The notes under the pieces are model-generated. The model saw only the letters and a program-made list of their open reading frames with translations. It did not search any database and had not been told where the DNA came from. A stretch of DNA of 35,770 nucleotides from Actinobacteria bacterium UBA3028. GTDB lineage: Bacteria > Actinomycetota > Actinomycetes > Nanopelagicales > Nanopelagicaceae. Positions within the stretch are counted from its first letter, which is position 1. Each line of letters starts with the position of its first letter. The position numbers were made by a program, and so were the translations under genes. Location: contig DFDL01000033.1 of assembly GCA_002367715.1 (NCBI GenBank), positions 431-36,200 on the forward strand, in the 5' to 3' direction. Of this stretch, positions 14,492 through 23,005 are shown piece by piece.

Positions 14492-15073
14492 GTGGCACTC
14501 CGAAGTGAGTTCTTTACTCTGCCCAATGCAATAACAGGAGTTCGAGCCTTAGGAATACCAATATTCCTCTATACCTATCTGGTTTTGAACAATGTAGCTC
14601 TGTCGCTAATTGTTTTAGTAGTAGGGGCGGTTTCAGATTACTTCGATGGCAAAGTAGCAAGATTATTAAATCAAGAGACCGCTCTTGGGGCTGCGCTCGA
14701 TCCGGCAATTGATCGTGCATATATATTGGCAACGATTCTGGCCCTACTTATAAAAGAGAAGATTCCGTGGTGGTTAGTCCTGGTATTGATTGGCAGGGAC
14801 CTCTGGCTTGCAGCTCTGCTCCTCATACGCAGAGCTCTTAAACAGGGAGTGTTTGAAGTTACATTTCTTGGCAAAGCCGCAACCTTCAATCTGCTCTATG
14901 CCTTTCCATTTTTTCTGGTCGCTGGAGATAGCGGTCTTTCAAGTATTTTTACCATCGCAGGTTGGACCTTTGCAATCTGGGGAGTTGGGCTCTACTTGAT
15001 AACTGGAGCGCAATACACCTATATTGCGCTCAGAGAAATAGCCCATAAAGATATTGCCGAACGGGAGATCTAG
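14492..15073 (+). CDS. pgsA: CDP-alcohol phosphatidyltransferase (PgsA family)
   Basis: Integral membrane enzyme transferring a phosphatidyl group from CDP-diacylglycerol to an alcohol. The 193 residues contain the complete family signature: Asp49, Asp52-Gly53, Ala56-Arg57, Gly66, Asp70 and Asp74 (DYFDGKVAR to LDPAID), surrounded by several hydrophobic helices. The acceptor could be glycerol-3-phosphate or phosphatidylglycerol. The position beside gcvH and garA matches Rv1822 (PgsA2) of mycobacteria, which points to PgsA2/cardiolipin-synthase-like function, but the substrate cannot be read from the sequence. GTG start 2 bases after the der stop; ends directly at the gcvH start. Confidence 0.88.
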   Translation: MALRSEFFTLPNAITGVRALGIPIFLYTYLVLNNVALSLIVLVVGAVSDYFDGKVARLLNQETALGAALDPAIDRAYILATILALLIKEKIPWWLVLVLIGRDLWLAALLLIRRALKQGVFEVTFLGKAATFNLLYAFPFFLVAGDSGLSSIFTIAGWTFAIWGVGLYLITGAQYTYIALREIAHKDIAEREI

Positions 15074-15454
15074 ATGTCATTGATTCCAACAGAACTCTCG
15101 TACACAAAAGAGCATGAATGGGTTGCAGCCGGTTCTGACCAGAACATATTTCGTATTGGAATCACAGATTTTGCCCAGGCAGCTCTTGGTGACATTGTCT
15201 ATATACAGATGCCAAAGGTTGGGCAGATCGTTACGGCGGGATCGATTTGCGGGGAGATTGAATCCACTAAGAGCGTTTCAGAGATCTATTCCCCACTAAG
15301 TGGGACGGTTGTAGCAGTTAACGGCGACTTAGAGTCGTCTCCAGAATCGCTTAACTCCGATCCTTATAATTTGGGCTGGATAGCGGAAATTGAGATTACA
15401 GGGCCAGCAGCTCAGCTACTTTCGGCTGCAGAATATGCAAGCTTAACCGCTTGA
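15074..15454 (+). CDS. gcvH: Glycine cleavage system H protein
   Basis: Lipoyl carrier that shuttles the aminomethyl group between the P, T and L proteins of glycine cleavage. The 126-residue protein has the family start LSYTKEHEWV, ITDFAQAALGDIVYIQMPKVG, and the lipoylation site Lys66 in GEIESTKSVSEIYSPLSG, ending NLGWIAEIE. GGGAGA at 15063-15068 is its ribosome-binding site, inside pgsA. The partner gcvP is five genes away; gcvT is not in this window. Confidence 0.97.
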   Translation: MSLIPTELSYTKEHEWVAAGSDQNIFRIGITDFAQAALGDIVYIQMPKVGQIVTAGSICGEIESTKSVSEIYSPLSGTVVAVNGDLESSPESLNSDPYNLGWIAEIEITGPAAQLLSAAEYASLTA

Positions 15455-15462
15455 CGCTCCCA

Positions 15463-15490
15463 TTAACTTTCAATAGTGTCAGCCTATAGT
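15463..15490 (+). promoter_or_regulatory. Candidate promoter of garA
   Basis: TTAACT (15463-15468), a 16-base spacer and TATAGT (15485-15490). TATAGT differs from TATAAT at one position. Transcription would start near 15497, about 60 bases before the garA ATG. Confidence 0.5.
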
Positions 15491-15492
15491 TG

Positions 15493-15527
15493 AACCTAAA
15501 GGTTTAGCGGTTCTCGATAGATATCGA
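15493..15527. promoter_or_regulatory. Two palindromes downstream of the garA promoter (operator candidate)
   Basis: AACCT-AA-AGGTT (15493-15504) overlaps the expected transcription start. TCGATA-GA-TATCGA (15514-15527) follows with centre-to-centre distance of 22 bases, two helical turns. Both have perfect arms with 2-base centres. Such paired dyads at +1 suggest repression or activation by dimeric proteins; two MerR-family regulators are encoded just downstream. Confidence 0.45.
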
Positions 15528-15557
15528 AAAGTATTTAGGATTGGAGGAGTGCAATTT

Positions 15558-16067
15558 ATGACAAATACTCCGCCTGAACTCCCGCCCGATATGCCAAAGA
15601 AGATTGGTGATGTTGACCTTACAAGCACATTACATCTTTCGGCTCTCCGGTCTGTTCCAAATTTTCTCTCCGAAAACTCACTCCTCGATTCTCTGAGTAC
15701 TGAGGAATTTAATATTGTTAAAGTTTTGGATAGTCAGAGCGCGATGCTTATCTCACTAGCAGGACCCGGAAAGGGAGCGCGTTTCCTTTTAAATAGCCCA
15801 CTGACCACAATTGGCCGCGATGCAAGCAGTGAGATTTTTCTAGATGATGTAACTGTCTCACGCAAACACTGTCAAATAGTTCGTACTATCGGTCCAACAG
15901 GCACAAAATTTGAATTAGAGGATCTCAAGAGCCTTAACGGTACCTATTTGAATTCAATCTCGAAGAATAAGTCAGTTTTGAATCACGGCGATGAAGTACA
16001 AGTAGGAAAATATCGGTTGACCTTTTTTGATTCGATATTGAATGCACGATTGAGTGAGGGAGAGTAG
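15558..16067 (+). CDS. garA: FHA-domain regulator, GarA/OdhI-like
   Basis: GarA binds and inhibits 2-oxoglutarate dehydrogenase and acts on glutamate enzymes, controlled by Ser/Thr kinase phosphorylation in mycobacteria and corynebacteria. The 169 residues have a disordered N-terminal part (1-60) and an FHA domain (about 62-155) with Gly86-Arg87 (IGRDASS), Ser101-Arg102-x-His104 (VSRKHC) and Asn127-Gly128-Thr129 (SLNGTYLN), plus GDEVQVGKYRLTF. The canonical ETTS phospho-motif is not present; LTST at 21-24 is in the equivalent place. ATG 15558 is chosen because GGAGGAG (15543-15549) is 8 bases upstream; an in-frame GTG at 15549 lies inside that site. Stop abuts the next ATG. Confidence 0.88.
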   Translation: MTNTPPELPPDMPKKIGDVDLTSTLHLSALRSVPNFLSENSLLDSLSTEEFNIVKVLDSQSAMLISLAGPGKGARFLLNSPLTTIGRDASSEIFLDDVTVSRKHCQIVRTIGPTGTKFELEDLKSLNGTYLNSISKNKSVLNHGDEVQVGKYRLTFFDSILNARLSEGE

Positions 16068-16781
16068 ATGAGCGTTCCAGCCCGGGCCTATCTAAGTATC
16101 GGCGAGGTACTGAGCAAACTTCGAACGGAGTTTGCGGATATCACGATTTCCAAGATTCGGTTTCTGGAGTCTGAGGGGTTAATCGATCCACAACGCACTC
16201 CCTCTGGATACCGCAAATTTACCTCTGTCGATTTAGAGCGTCTGCGCTATGTCCTCTCCGCACAACGTGATCAGTATCTTCCACTGCGCGTTATAAAAGA
16301 GAATTTGGATGCACTGGATAGAGGCCTCACGCCATCAGTAAATCCAGGCTCCCCAGCTGCGCCGCGTCTAGCAACAATCGACGGTGAATTTGCACCATCC
16401 AATTTTATTCATGATAGTCAACTGCGTTTATCACGCGAAGAACTTCTACAATCATCAGGTCTATTAGAGGCACAACTTGCACATCTAGAGTCCTTCGGTT
16501 TGATTGAAATTAAAGGTCGATACTTCGATGCTGACGCCCTCGCGGTAGCAAGAGCAGTTGCGGAGATGGCATCTTTTGGTATCGAGGCCCGTCATCTACG
16601 AAGCTTCAAGACAGCTGCAGATCGTGAAGTAGGTTTAGTAGAACAGGTGATCACTCCTCTTTTACGCCAAAAAGGTTCTGATGCGCAGGCTCGAGCAGAA
16701 GAAGTTCAGAGAGAATTAGCCTCACTTTCAATTCGACTACATGCTGCATTGGTTGCATCCGGACTTCATCGCAGTAAATAG
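16068..16781 (+). CDS. ftsR: MerR-family regulator, FtsR (Rv1828)-like
   Basis: A 237-residue transcription factor. Residues 7-75 form a MerR winged helix-turn-helix (YLSIGEVLSKLRTEF, ISKIRFLESEGLIDPQRTPSGYRKF, DLERLRYVL). The rest is a second helical domain (ELLQSSGLLEAQLAHLESFGLI) and a coiled C-terminus, without Cys pairs for metal sensing. Gene order garA-this-BFN-second MerR equals Rv1827-Rv1830. Homologues are known as FtsR, reported to influence ftsZ expression in corynebacteria. The target here is not known. It begins directly after the garA TAG. Confidence 0.85.
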   Translation: MSVPARAYLSIGEVLSKLRTEFADITISKIRFLESEGLIDPQRTPSGYRKFTSVDLERLRYVLSAQRDQYLPLRVIKENLDALDRGLTPSVNPGSPAAPRLATIDGEFAPSNFIHDSQLRLSREELLQSSGLLEAQLAHLESFGLIEIKGRYFDADALAVARAVAEMASFGIEARHLRSFKTAADREVGLVEQVITPLLRQKGSDAQARAEEVQRELASLSIRLHAALVASGLHRSK

Positions 16782-16793
16782 TTTCGACGACTT

Positions 16794-17264
16794 ATGAAAT
16801 TCCACTTGGTTGAAGTAGTAGGGGTTAGGGTTGAGATGCCCTCTAACCAACCGATAGTTCTCCTCAAAGAGATAGATGGGATTCGCTACCTTCCCATCTG
16901 GGTCGGTGCGGCTGAAGCAACCGCGATTGCCTTCGCTCAGCAAGGAGTTCTTCCACCTAGACCGTTAACTCATGATCTTTTTAAGCTTGTAATCGAAGAG
17001 CTGGGTTCAAAGATTATGAAGGTTGAACTCACAGATTTAATCAATGGGGTTTTCTATGCAGATTTAATTCTTCAGGGCGGTGAACGAATTTCGGCTAGGC
17101 CCAGTGATGCTATTGCCTTAGCAGTTCGTAGTAGCTGCGAGATATCGGCATCAGAGAAGCTCTTTGAAGCTGCAGGGATCGAAATCCCGAATCAGGCAGA
17201 TGATGAGGTTGAAGCCTTTCGAGAATTTCTCGAAGATATTAATCCCGAGGACTTTTTAGCCTAG
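16794..17264 (+). CDS. Bifunctional nuclease family protein (DUF151)
   Basis: A 156-residue member of the BFN/DUF151 family. Typical elements are LVEVVGVRVEMPSNQPIVLLKE, RYLPIWVGAAEATAIAFA, RPLTHDLFKLVIEELG and the signature ISARPSDAIALAVR, followed by an acidic C-terminus. Some plant and Thermotoga homologues have been tied to nuclease activity, but the bacterial role is unclear; Rv1829 is the mycobacterial counterpart. It lies between two MerR regulators, a conserved actinobacterial arrangement, so it may work with them. No strong ribosome-binding site is seen; the ATG is 12 bases after the preceding stop. Confidence 0.88.
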   Translation: MKFHLVEVVGVRVEMPSNQPIVLLKEIDGIRYLPIWVGAAEATAIAFAQQGVLPPRPLTHDLFKLVIEELGSKIMKVELTDLINGVFYADLILQGGERISARPSDAIALAVRSSCEISASEKLFEAAGIEIPNQADDEVEAFREFLEDINPEDFLA

Positions 17265-17399
17265 ATGAACTATCTGCGAGAGCCTAACCCTGAAGGAAAG
17301 ATTTAGAGTTTTGCGTGTCGGTCATTGCAGGGTGGGGGGCTTCAAACTAGCCTTCTCCTATATCCGCTAAGGATCTTCCCACACAGAAGTGAGTCGTCG

Positions 17400-17933
17400 A
17401 TGTCTGAATTTACGCAACCACCAAAGGTCGAGGTCGGCTATCGAGGTGCAACTGCATGTGTTGCCGCAGGCATTACTTATCGCCAATTAGATTACTGGGC
17501 GCGTACCGGTTTAGTTGAACCGGGCGTTCAAGGGGCAAGCGGTTCAGGTTCTCAAAGGCTATACGGATTTCGGGACATCCTGGTTTTAAAAATTGTTAAG
17601 CGCCTATTGGACACTGGTGTCTCGCTCCAGAATATTCGTTCAGCTGTTGAACACCTTCGCTCTCGCGGAGTCTCAGATTTAGAGCGGATGACTTTGATGA
17701 GTGATGGCGCAACAATTTATGAATGCTCAAGCGCCGATGAAATAGTTGATCTGCTTCAAGGCGGTCAAGGCGTTTTTGGGATAGCAATTGGTAAGGTTTG
17801 GTCTGAGGTTGAAGGTTCATTAGCTACGTTACAAGGCGAGAATACTGCTACAGGTGAAGGTGTTGTAGGAGTTAATATTCTTAGCGAGGCCGATGATGAA
17901 CTAACTAACCGAAGAAAACGCAAACTAGCTTAA
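17400..17933 (+). CDS. MerR-family regulator (Rv1830-like)
   Basis: A 177-residue regulator with a MerR-type DNA-binding domain (about 15-90: ACVAAGITYRQLDYWARTGL, SQRLYGFRDILVLKIVKRLL, GVSLQNIRSAVEHLRSRG) and a short C-terminal region with TIYECSSADEIVDLLQGGQGVFGIAIGKVW, which resembles the effector-free end of Rv1830-like proteins. The frame stays open upstream to a TTG at 17325, but the homologous part begins after ATG 17400 and GAAGTGAG lies about 7-8 bases before it. The 135-base gap before it holds no clear promoter. It precedes gcvP and could regulate it, as an inference. Confidence 0.86.
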   Translation: MSEFTQPPKVEVGYRGATACVAAGITYRQLDYWARTGLVEPGVQGASGSGSQRLYGFRDILVLKIVKRLLDTGVSLQNIRSAVEHLRSRGVSDLERMTLMSDGATIYECSSADEIVDLLQGGQGVFGIAIGKVWSEVEGSLATLQGENTATGEGVVGVNILSEADDELTNRRKRKLA

Positions 17934-17939
17934 TTTTCC

Positions 17940-17972
17940 TTCCCCAGGGAACAGGAGTTTAGGCTCCGCAAA
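17940..17972 (+). promoter_or_regulatory. Two short hairpins in the gcvP leader
   Basis: TTCCC-CA-GGGAA and GGAG-TTTAGG-CTCC follow each other in the 53 bases between the MerR gene and gcvP. They are small and do not form a glycine riboswitch. They may modulate access to the GGGGGAG site at about 17976-17982. Confidence 0.25.
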
Positions 17973-17986
17973 TTTGGGGGAGTACT

Positions 17987-20854
17987 TTGAAGAATTCAAG
18001 TCGAGAATCTTTCGTCGATAGACATATCGGTCCCGATGCAACGCAAATCGAAACAATGCTGGCGCAATTGGGTGAATCAGATTTAACAGAATTTATCGCT
18101 AAAGTTGTCCCGGAAAATATCACGCTGCGTGATAACTTAGCTAATTCGCTACCGACAGCCATCTCTGAAGTCGAAGCCATCCAAGAGTTACGCGCTTTTG
18201 CTAACCAGAATAAAGTTATGAAGTCTCTAATCGGTCTTGGGTATTACGGAACGATCACGCCGCCAGTTATTCTGCGCAATGTTCTTGAAAATCCAGCTTG
18301 GTACACCGCATACACGCCTTATCAACCCGAGATAAGCCAAGGACGACTAGAAGCTGTCTTCGCCTTTCAGACTTTAGTAACGGATTTAACTGGGTTAAAA
18401 GTGGCTAATGCATCCATGTTGGATGAAGCAACCGCAGCTGCTGAAGCAATGGGTCTTGCTCGAAGGATATGGAAAGGCGGCGATGATGCAGTTTTTCTAG
18501 TTGACTCGGGTTTACATCAACAGATTAAGGCCGTCATCTCAACTAGGGCTAAACCGCTAAAAATCGAGGTTGTTGAATTCTCTAATGAAAGTAGATCGAT
18601 TGTTGCAATTGGCAGGCCCATATTTGGCGCGATTTTTGCGCAGATTTCAAGCGACGGTAAGGTTTTGGAGAACCATCAACTTCTCGATGAGATTTCAAAA
18701 GCTAGCGCAATTAGCATTGTTGCCTGCGATCTAGTTGCGTTAACTATCTTTAAGCCACCTGGAGAATTTGGCGCAGATATCGCAATCGGATCGGCTCAAC
18801 GTTTTGGGGTGCCGATGGGCTTTGGAGGACCGCATGCCGGTTTTATGGCCGTTCGTGATGGATTAGAGCGCTCTCTGCCTGGGAGGTTAGTAGGTCAATC
18901 TTTAGATTCGCATGGCAACCCTGCGCTGCGATTAGCTTTACAAACTCGCGAGCAACATATCAGGCGCGATAAGGCGACCTCAAATATCTGCACAGCTCAA
19001 GTTTTACTTGCTGTCATGTCAGCATTTTATGCAATGTGGCATGGTCCGGATGGATTAGCTCTTATTGCAAATCGAATCCGCACCCAAGCATCTAGTTTAC
19101 GAACTGCTATAGCTCGAGCTGGTTTTGATGTAAGCGAAGGCGAAATATTCGACACCTTTACAGTCTCTGGAATTGACAGTTCAAAGATTGCAGATAAGGC
19201 GAGTGAGGCGGGATTTAACTTTCGGATAAGAGATTCTCAATCAATCGGAATTTCTTTAGATGAAACATCGACCGTAATCGATCTAGAGTCGATAGCACGA
19301 ATCTTTGGGGGAGAGTACCTAGAGGTTGCAGCTGCCTCGGTATTGAATAAACTGTTAAGAGAGACAGAATTTCTTTCTCATCCGCTCTTTAATACCTATC
19401 GTTCTGAAACTTCAATGTTGCGCTACCTTCGGTCATTAGCTGATAAGGATCTTGCACTAGATCGAACAATGATTCCATTGGGATCTTGCACGATGAAGTT
19501 AAATGCGACAACCGAGATGATCCCGGTTACCTGGCCAGAATTTTCAAACCTTCACCCATTTGCTCCTGCTAATCAAAGCGCTGGCATTAGAGCCCTCATC
19601 AATCAGCTCTCAAATTGGCTAGTAGAGATCACAGGCTATGACGCGGTTTCACTACAACCTAACGCTGGTTCGCAGGGAGAATTCGCTGGGCTTTTGGCGA
19701 TTAGAAACTACTTGGATTCAAAGGGAGAGAACAATCGCGATATCTGCCTCATTCCATCTAGTGCTCACGGTACAAATGCGGCAAGCGCCGTCATGGCAGG
19801 AATGCGAGTCGTCGTCATTGAATGTGATGAGCAAGGAAATGTTAGCGTTGCCGATCTCTTAGAGAAGGTTGCTAGCTATGGCGAAAATCTTGCAGCGCTC
19901 ATGGTTACTTATCCTTCAACTCACGGAGTTTTTGAAGAGGCAATCTCAGAGATCTGTTCAATTGTTCATAAAGCTGGGGGACAAGTTTATGTAGATGGTG
20001 CAAACTTAAATGCGCTAGTTGGTCTGGCCAAGCCAGGAGAGTTTGGCGCAGATGTCTCACATCTAAATCTCCATAAGACTTTCTGTATTCCACATGGCGG
20101 CGGGGGACCTGGTGTTGGACCTGTTATTGCTAGATCGCACCTAGCTCCGTTTCTGCCAAACCACCCATTTGATTCAACTTGTGGGCCAGCCACGGGACCA
20201 GGGCCAGTAAGTTCGGCTCCTTTTGGTTCGGCCAGTATCTTGCCAATCTCATGGACATATATTCGAATGATGGGAGGGGCGGGTTTAACGACTGCGACCC
20301 AAGTAGCTATTTTATCTGCCAATTATCTCGCAAATAGATTAGATAATTTCTTCCCGATTCTCTACCGTGGAGCAAATGGTTATATCGCTCATGAATGCAT
20401 AATTGACTTGCGTGAAATCACTAAGTTAACTGGAGTAACGGTAGATGATGTGGCAAAACGGTTAATGGATCATGGCTTCCACGCACCGACGGTGAGTTTT
20501 CCAGTAGCTGGAACAATGATGATTGAACCAACCGAATCAGAAGATCTTGCTGAAATGGATAGATTCGTCTATGCAATGATTGCAATTAGCGCCGAAATTG
20601 AGATGATTGCAAGGGGAGAGCTAAAAGTTGAAGAATCACCACTTCGCTTTGCCCCACACACGGGAGCCGATTTACTACGTGAAGTCTGGGATCGTAAATA
20701 TTCCAGGGAATCTGGCGCATTTCCCAGCGGTAGGGAGCTCTCGCTTGGATCTAGAAATAAGTACTGGCCAAGTGTCGGAAGAATAGATGGCGTCTACGGA
20801 GATAGGAACTTAATCTGCTCCTGCGCTCCAATAAGCGAGTTGGCCATCAATTGA
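17987..20854 (+). CDS. gcvP: Glycine dehydrogenase (decarboxylating), P protein
   Basis: PLP enzyme that decarboxylates glycine and loads the aminomethyl group on lipoyl-GcvH. The 955-residue chain is the fused one-chain form: an N-terminal half (FVDRHIGPD, GLGYYGTITPPVILRN, NASMLDEATAAAEAM) and a C-terminal half with IPLGSCTMKLNATTEM, SAHGTNAASAVMAG and the PLP lysine Lys697 in NLHKTFCIPHGGGGPG. Length is normal. The TTG start follows a GGGGGAG site. The last 8 bases overlap the end of the convergent ppm1 gene. With gcvH in the same region and garA between them, glycine breakdown is linked to one-carbon supply. Confidence 0.97.
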   Translation: MKNSSRESFVDRHIGPDATQIETMLAQLGESDLTEFIAKVVPENITLRDNLANSLPTAISEVEAIQELRAFANQNKVMKSLIGLGYYGTITPPVILRNVLENPAWYTAYTPYQPEISQGRLEAVFAFQTLVTDLTGLKVANASMLDEATAAAEAMGLARRIWKGGDDAVFLVDSGLHQQIKAVISTRAKPLKIEVVEFSNESRSIVAIGRPIFGAIFAQISSDGKVLENHQLLDEISKASAISIVACDLVALTIFKPPGEFGADIAIGSAQRFGVPMGFGGPHAGFMAVRDGLERSLPGRLVGQSLDSHGNPALRLALQTREQHIRRDKATSNICTAQVLLAVMSAFYAMWHGPDGLALIANRIRTQASSLRTAIARAGFDVSEGEIFDTFTVSGIDSSKIADKASEAGFNFRIRDSQSIGISLDETSTVIDLESIARIFGGEYLEVAAASVLNKLLRETEFLSHPLFNTYRSETSMLRYLRSLADKDLALDRTMIPLGSCTMKLNATTEMIPVTWPEFSNLHPFAPANQSAGIRALINQLSNWLVEITGYDAVSLQPNAGSQGEFAGLLAIRNYLDSKGENNRDICLIPSSAHGTNAASAVMAGMRVVVIECDEQGNVSVADLLEKVASYGENLAALMVTYPSTHGVFEEAISEICSIVHKAGGQVYVDGANLNALVGLAKPGEFGADVSHLNLHKTFCIPHGGGGPGVGPVIARSHLAPFLPNHPFDSTCGPATGPGPVSSAPFGSASILPISWTYIRMMGGAGLTTATQVAILSANYLANRLDNFFPILYRGANGYIAHECIIDLREITKLTGVTVDDVAKRLMDHGFHAPTVSFPVAGTMMIEPTESEDLAEMDRFVYAMIAISAEIEMIARGELKVEESPLRFAPHTGADLLREVWDRKYSRESGAFPSGRELSLGSRNKYWPSVGRIDGVYGDRNLICSCAPISELAIN

Positions 20855-21620
20855 TCTCGGGCTCTGATTTTCTGACATAATGTAGATTATCGGCGTTAGG
20901 TCGCAGCCTGCGGATCAAGGCCCAACGCGTGGTTTGAATCAGCGCCTCTAGGACTATAGCCCGACTCATCTTTGATGTGCCATCCAAACGCTCAACAAAA
21001 GTAATCGGAACCTCAACTATTGTTGCGCCAGCTAAATCTGCAGCCATAGCCATCTCAATTTGAAAACAATATCCAGTGGCGTACATCGTTTCGAGTTTTA
21101 AAGTTTCCAATAACTCGACGCTGTAAATTCGATATCCACTAGTTAGATCGCTGAGATTGATCCCCAGTACAAACTTTGCGTAACGAGTACCTGCCTTAGA
21201 TAGATATTCTCGATATTTTGGCCAATTCTGAATGCTGCCACCTGGTATCCAGCGACTCCCTAAAACAAGTGATTTTCCTGGTTTGATAGCACCGATTAGA
21301 GATGCAAGGTCATCAACGCTATGTGATCCATCGCCATCCATTGTCAGAATATGTGAATAGTCATCGCTATCTAACGCCATTACAAAACCAGCGCGATATG
21401 CAGCTCCAAGGCCACCAGATTTTGCGCGGTGTAGGACTTTAACCCAGGAGTAGTTAATAGCCTCAACTATGGCAGCTGTGTTGTCCGATGAAGTATCGTC
21501 AATAACAATCAAGTCAAAGTTTTGACCACTATTGATGCGAAAAATCTCAAGTCGTTTCAAGAGCCCACCGATAGTTTTCGCCTCATTTAGCGTCGGCACT
21601 AGAATTAAAAGCTTCTTCAT
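20847..21620 (-). CDS. ppm1: Polyprenol-phosphate mannose synthase (GT2)
   Basis: Transfers mannose from GDP-mannose to polyprenol phosphate on the cytoplasmic face, supplying lipid-linked mannose for lipoglycans or protein mannosylation. The 257 residues have a GT-A fold: ILVPTLNEAKTIGGLL, VIDDTSSDNTA, HRAKSGGLGAAYRAGF, the metal-binding MDGDGSH, and DLTSGYRIYSVE. There are no C-terminal membrane helices. It overlaps lnt by 4 bases; in M. tuberculosis the two form a single fused protein (Ppm1), in corynebacteria they are separate. The acceptor or sugar could differ, so dolichol-phosphate-mannose-like is the safe call. Confidence 0.88.
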   Translation of the reverse strand: MKKLLILVPTLNEAKTIGGLLKRLEIFRINSGQNFDLIVIDDTSSDNTAAIVEAINYSWVKVLHRAKSGGLGAAYRAGFVMALDSDDYSHILTMDGDGSHSVDDLASLIGAIKPGKSLVLGSRWIPGGSIQNWPKYREYLSKAGTRYAKFVLGINLSDLTSGYRIYSVELLETLKLETMYATGYCFQIEMAMAADLAGATIVEVPITFVERLDGTSKMSRAIVLEALIQTTRWALIRRLRPNADNLHYVRKSEPEIN

Positions 21621-23005
21621 ATTCCAAAACGCCTGCGATTAGGCCAAAAGCTAGCGATTAATATAAGCAAGAATATCGTCGGCTCAATCCAGAGGCGCCA
21701 GGTATTGAAAAATGAATTCTGGCTATTTAATTTCAAATCGCCGATAATCATTTCCTGGGTACCCTCATCGGTCTGTGCCAAAACTTTCCCGCTCTGATCA
21801 ATAACTGCGCTAATACCTATTGTGGAGACTGAGAGAATTGCTCTTCTCTGCTCTGCTGCCCGAATTCTCGTTATTGCTAATTGTTGTCGACTTTGTGCGG
21901 TGTCTGCAAAAGTCGCATTATTGGTCTGAACTATCAGAGCTTGTGATGCTCGAGCCATCTCTGAGACCAATGCATCATCAATAATCTCATAACAGATAAT
22001 CGGTCCAACTCTCACGTCATTAATTTGATGTGTAATCAAAGCACTGCCGGGGCTAAAATCTCTGACTCGTTTTGCAAGAGGTGAAATGAATTCTGCTAAA
22101 GAGCGCAGTGGCATATATTCACCAAAGGGCGTGAGGGATCGCTTTACGTAAGTTGAATTCGCCTCTCCCCTAGCGTTATATAAAACCGAGGCATTCTCTG
22201 GGCCATCCCCAGTTGAGAGAAGTACACCCGCAATGAGCGGTTTTCCAAGTGAGGCAGTTAATTCAAGAATATCTTGCTGCACCTCTGGATAATCGGCAGG
22301 ATCAATATCGATCGCATTCTCTGGCCAAATTACGGCGGCGAAATCCCCTGTGGCCAATTCATAGGTGGCATCTCGATGCTTCTCAAAGACAGCTTTAGCC
22401 CTTGAATTGAAATCGAGTCCGACTGTAGGTGTACTCCCCTGAATGCCAACCAAGACCAGATTACCTCTGTCTATCTGGTTGCTCGGAATAACTAGTAGCG
22501 CAACTATTATTGCCAAAGCCATCCCTACACTCCTAAGATTTAAGTTAGCTACCAATAAGGCAAGAAGCAGCGTAATTGCTGAGATGGCGAGCACGCCGCC
22601 ATAAGGCGCGATCGCAAGTGCTGGTGAATCTGCTTGGCTAAAGCCGATTCTGGTCCAAGCAAAACCACTAAATGGAAAAATCGCGCGCAATTGCTCCATC
22701 AATAAAATTGTAAAGATAGCAAGACCAATGTTTCGACCAACACGATAGATTAAACCAACTGGCAGATAAAAAATAGCCTGTAGCAGCACTAAAAGAATCC
22801 ACGGCGTGGCTCCCACATATTTGCTAGTCCAGTGAAGTGCGAAGGCATTTAGAAAAAAACCAAAGAGGATCGAATCCAAGATTGGTCGCGGTGAGCCCTT
22901 TAATTTGTGCAGAAAGAGCGCAAACCCGATCACTCCTAAATACCATTGTGATATCGGTGCAAACGCCGCGCTTGCTAAAAATCCGGCAAGCAATATCCCT
23001 ACCAA
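21617..23005 (-). CDS. lnt: Apolipoprotein N-acyltransferase
   Basis: Adds the third acyl chain to the N-terminal Cys of lipoproteins in the membrane. The 462 residues have about seven N-terminal hydrophobic segments, then a nitrilase-like domain with the triad Glu229 (WPENAID), Lys288 (VKRSLTPFGEYMP) and Cys338 (GPIICYEI), and a final membrane helix (LWIEPTIFLLILIASF). The family's Glu-Lys-Cys spacing is preserved. The TTG start overlaps the exonuclease stop by 7 bases. A substrate lipoprotein (FKBP type) is encoded at 29330. Confidence 0.93.
   Translation of the reverse strand: MVGILLAGFLASAAFAPISQWYLGVIGFALFLHKLKGSPRPILDSILFGFFLNAFALHWTSKYVGATPWILLVLLQAIFYLPVGLIYRVGRNIGLAIFTILLMEQLRAIFPFSGFAWTRIGFSQADSPALAIAPYGGVLAISAITLLLALLVANLNLRSVGMALAIIVALLVIPSNQIDRGNLVLVGIQGSTPTVGLDFNSRAKAVFEKHRDATYELATGDFAAVIWPENAIDIDPADYPEVQQDILELTASLGKPLIAGVLLSTGDGPENASVLYNARGEANSTYVKRSLTPFGEYMPLRSLAEFISPLAKRVRDFSPGSALITHQINDVRVGPIICYEIIDDALVSEMARASQALIVQTNNATFADTAQSRQQLAITRIRAAEQRRAILSVSTIGISAVIDQSGKVLAQTDEGTQEMIIGDLKLNSQNSFFNTWRLWIEPTIFLLILIASFWPNRRRFGI

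Noticed and set aside
17934..17986. Glycine riboswitch before gcvP
   Set aside because: The 53-base gap is too short for an aptamer and shows only two tiny hairpins.
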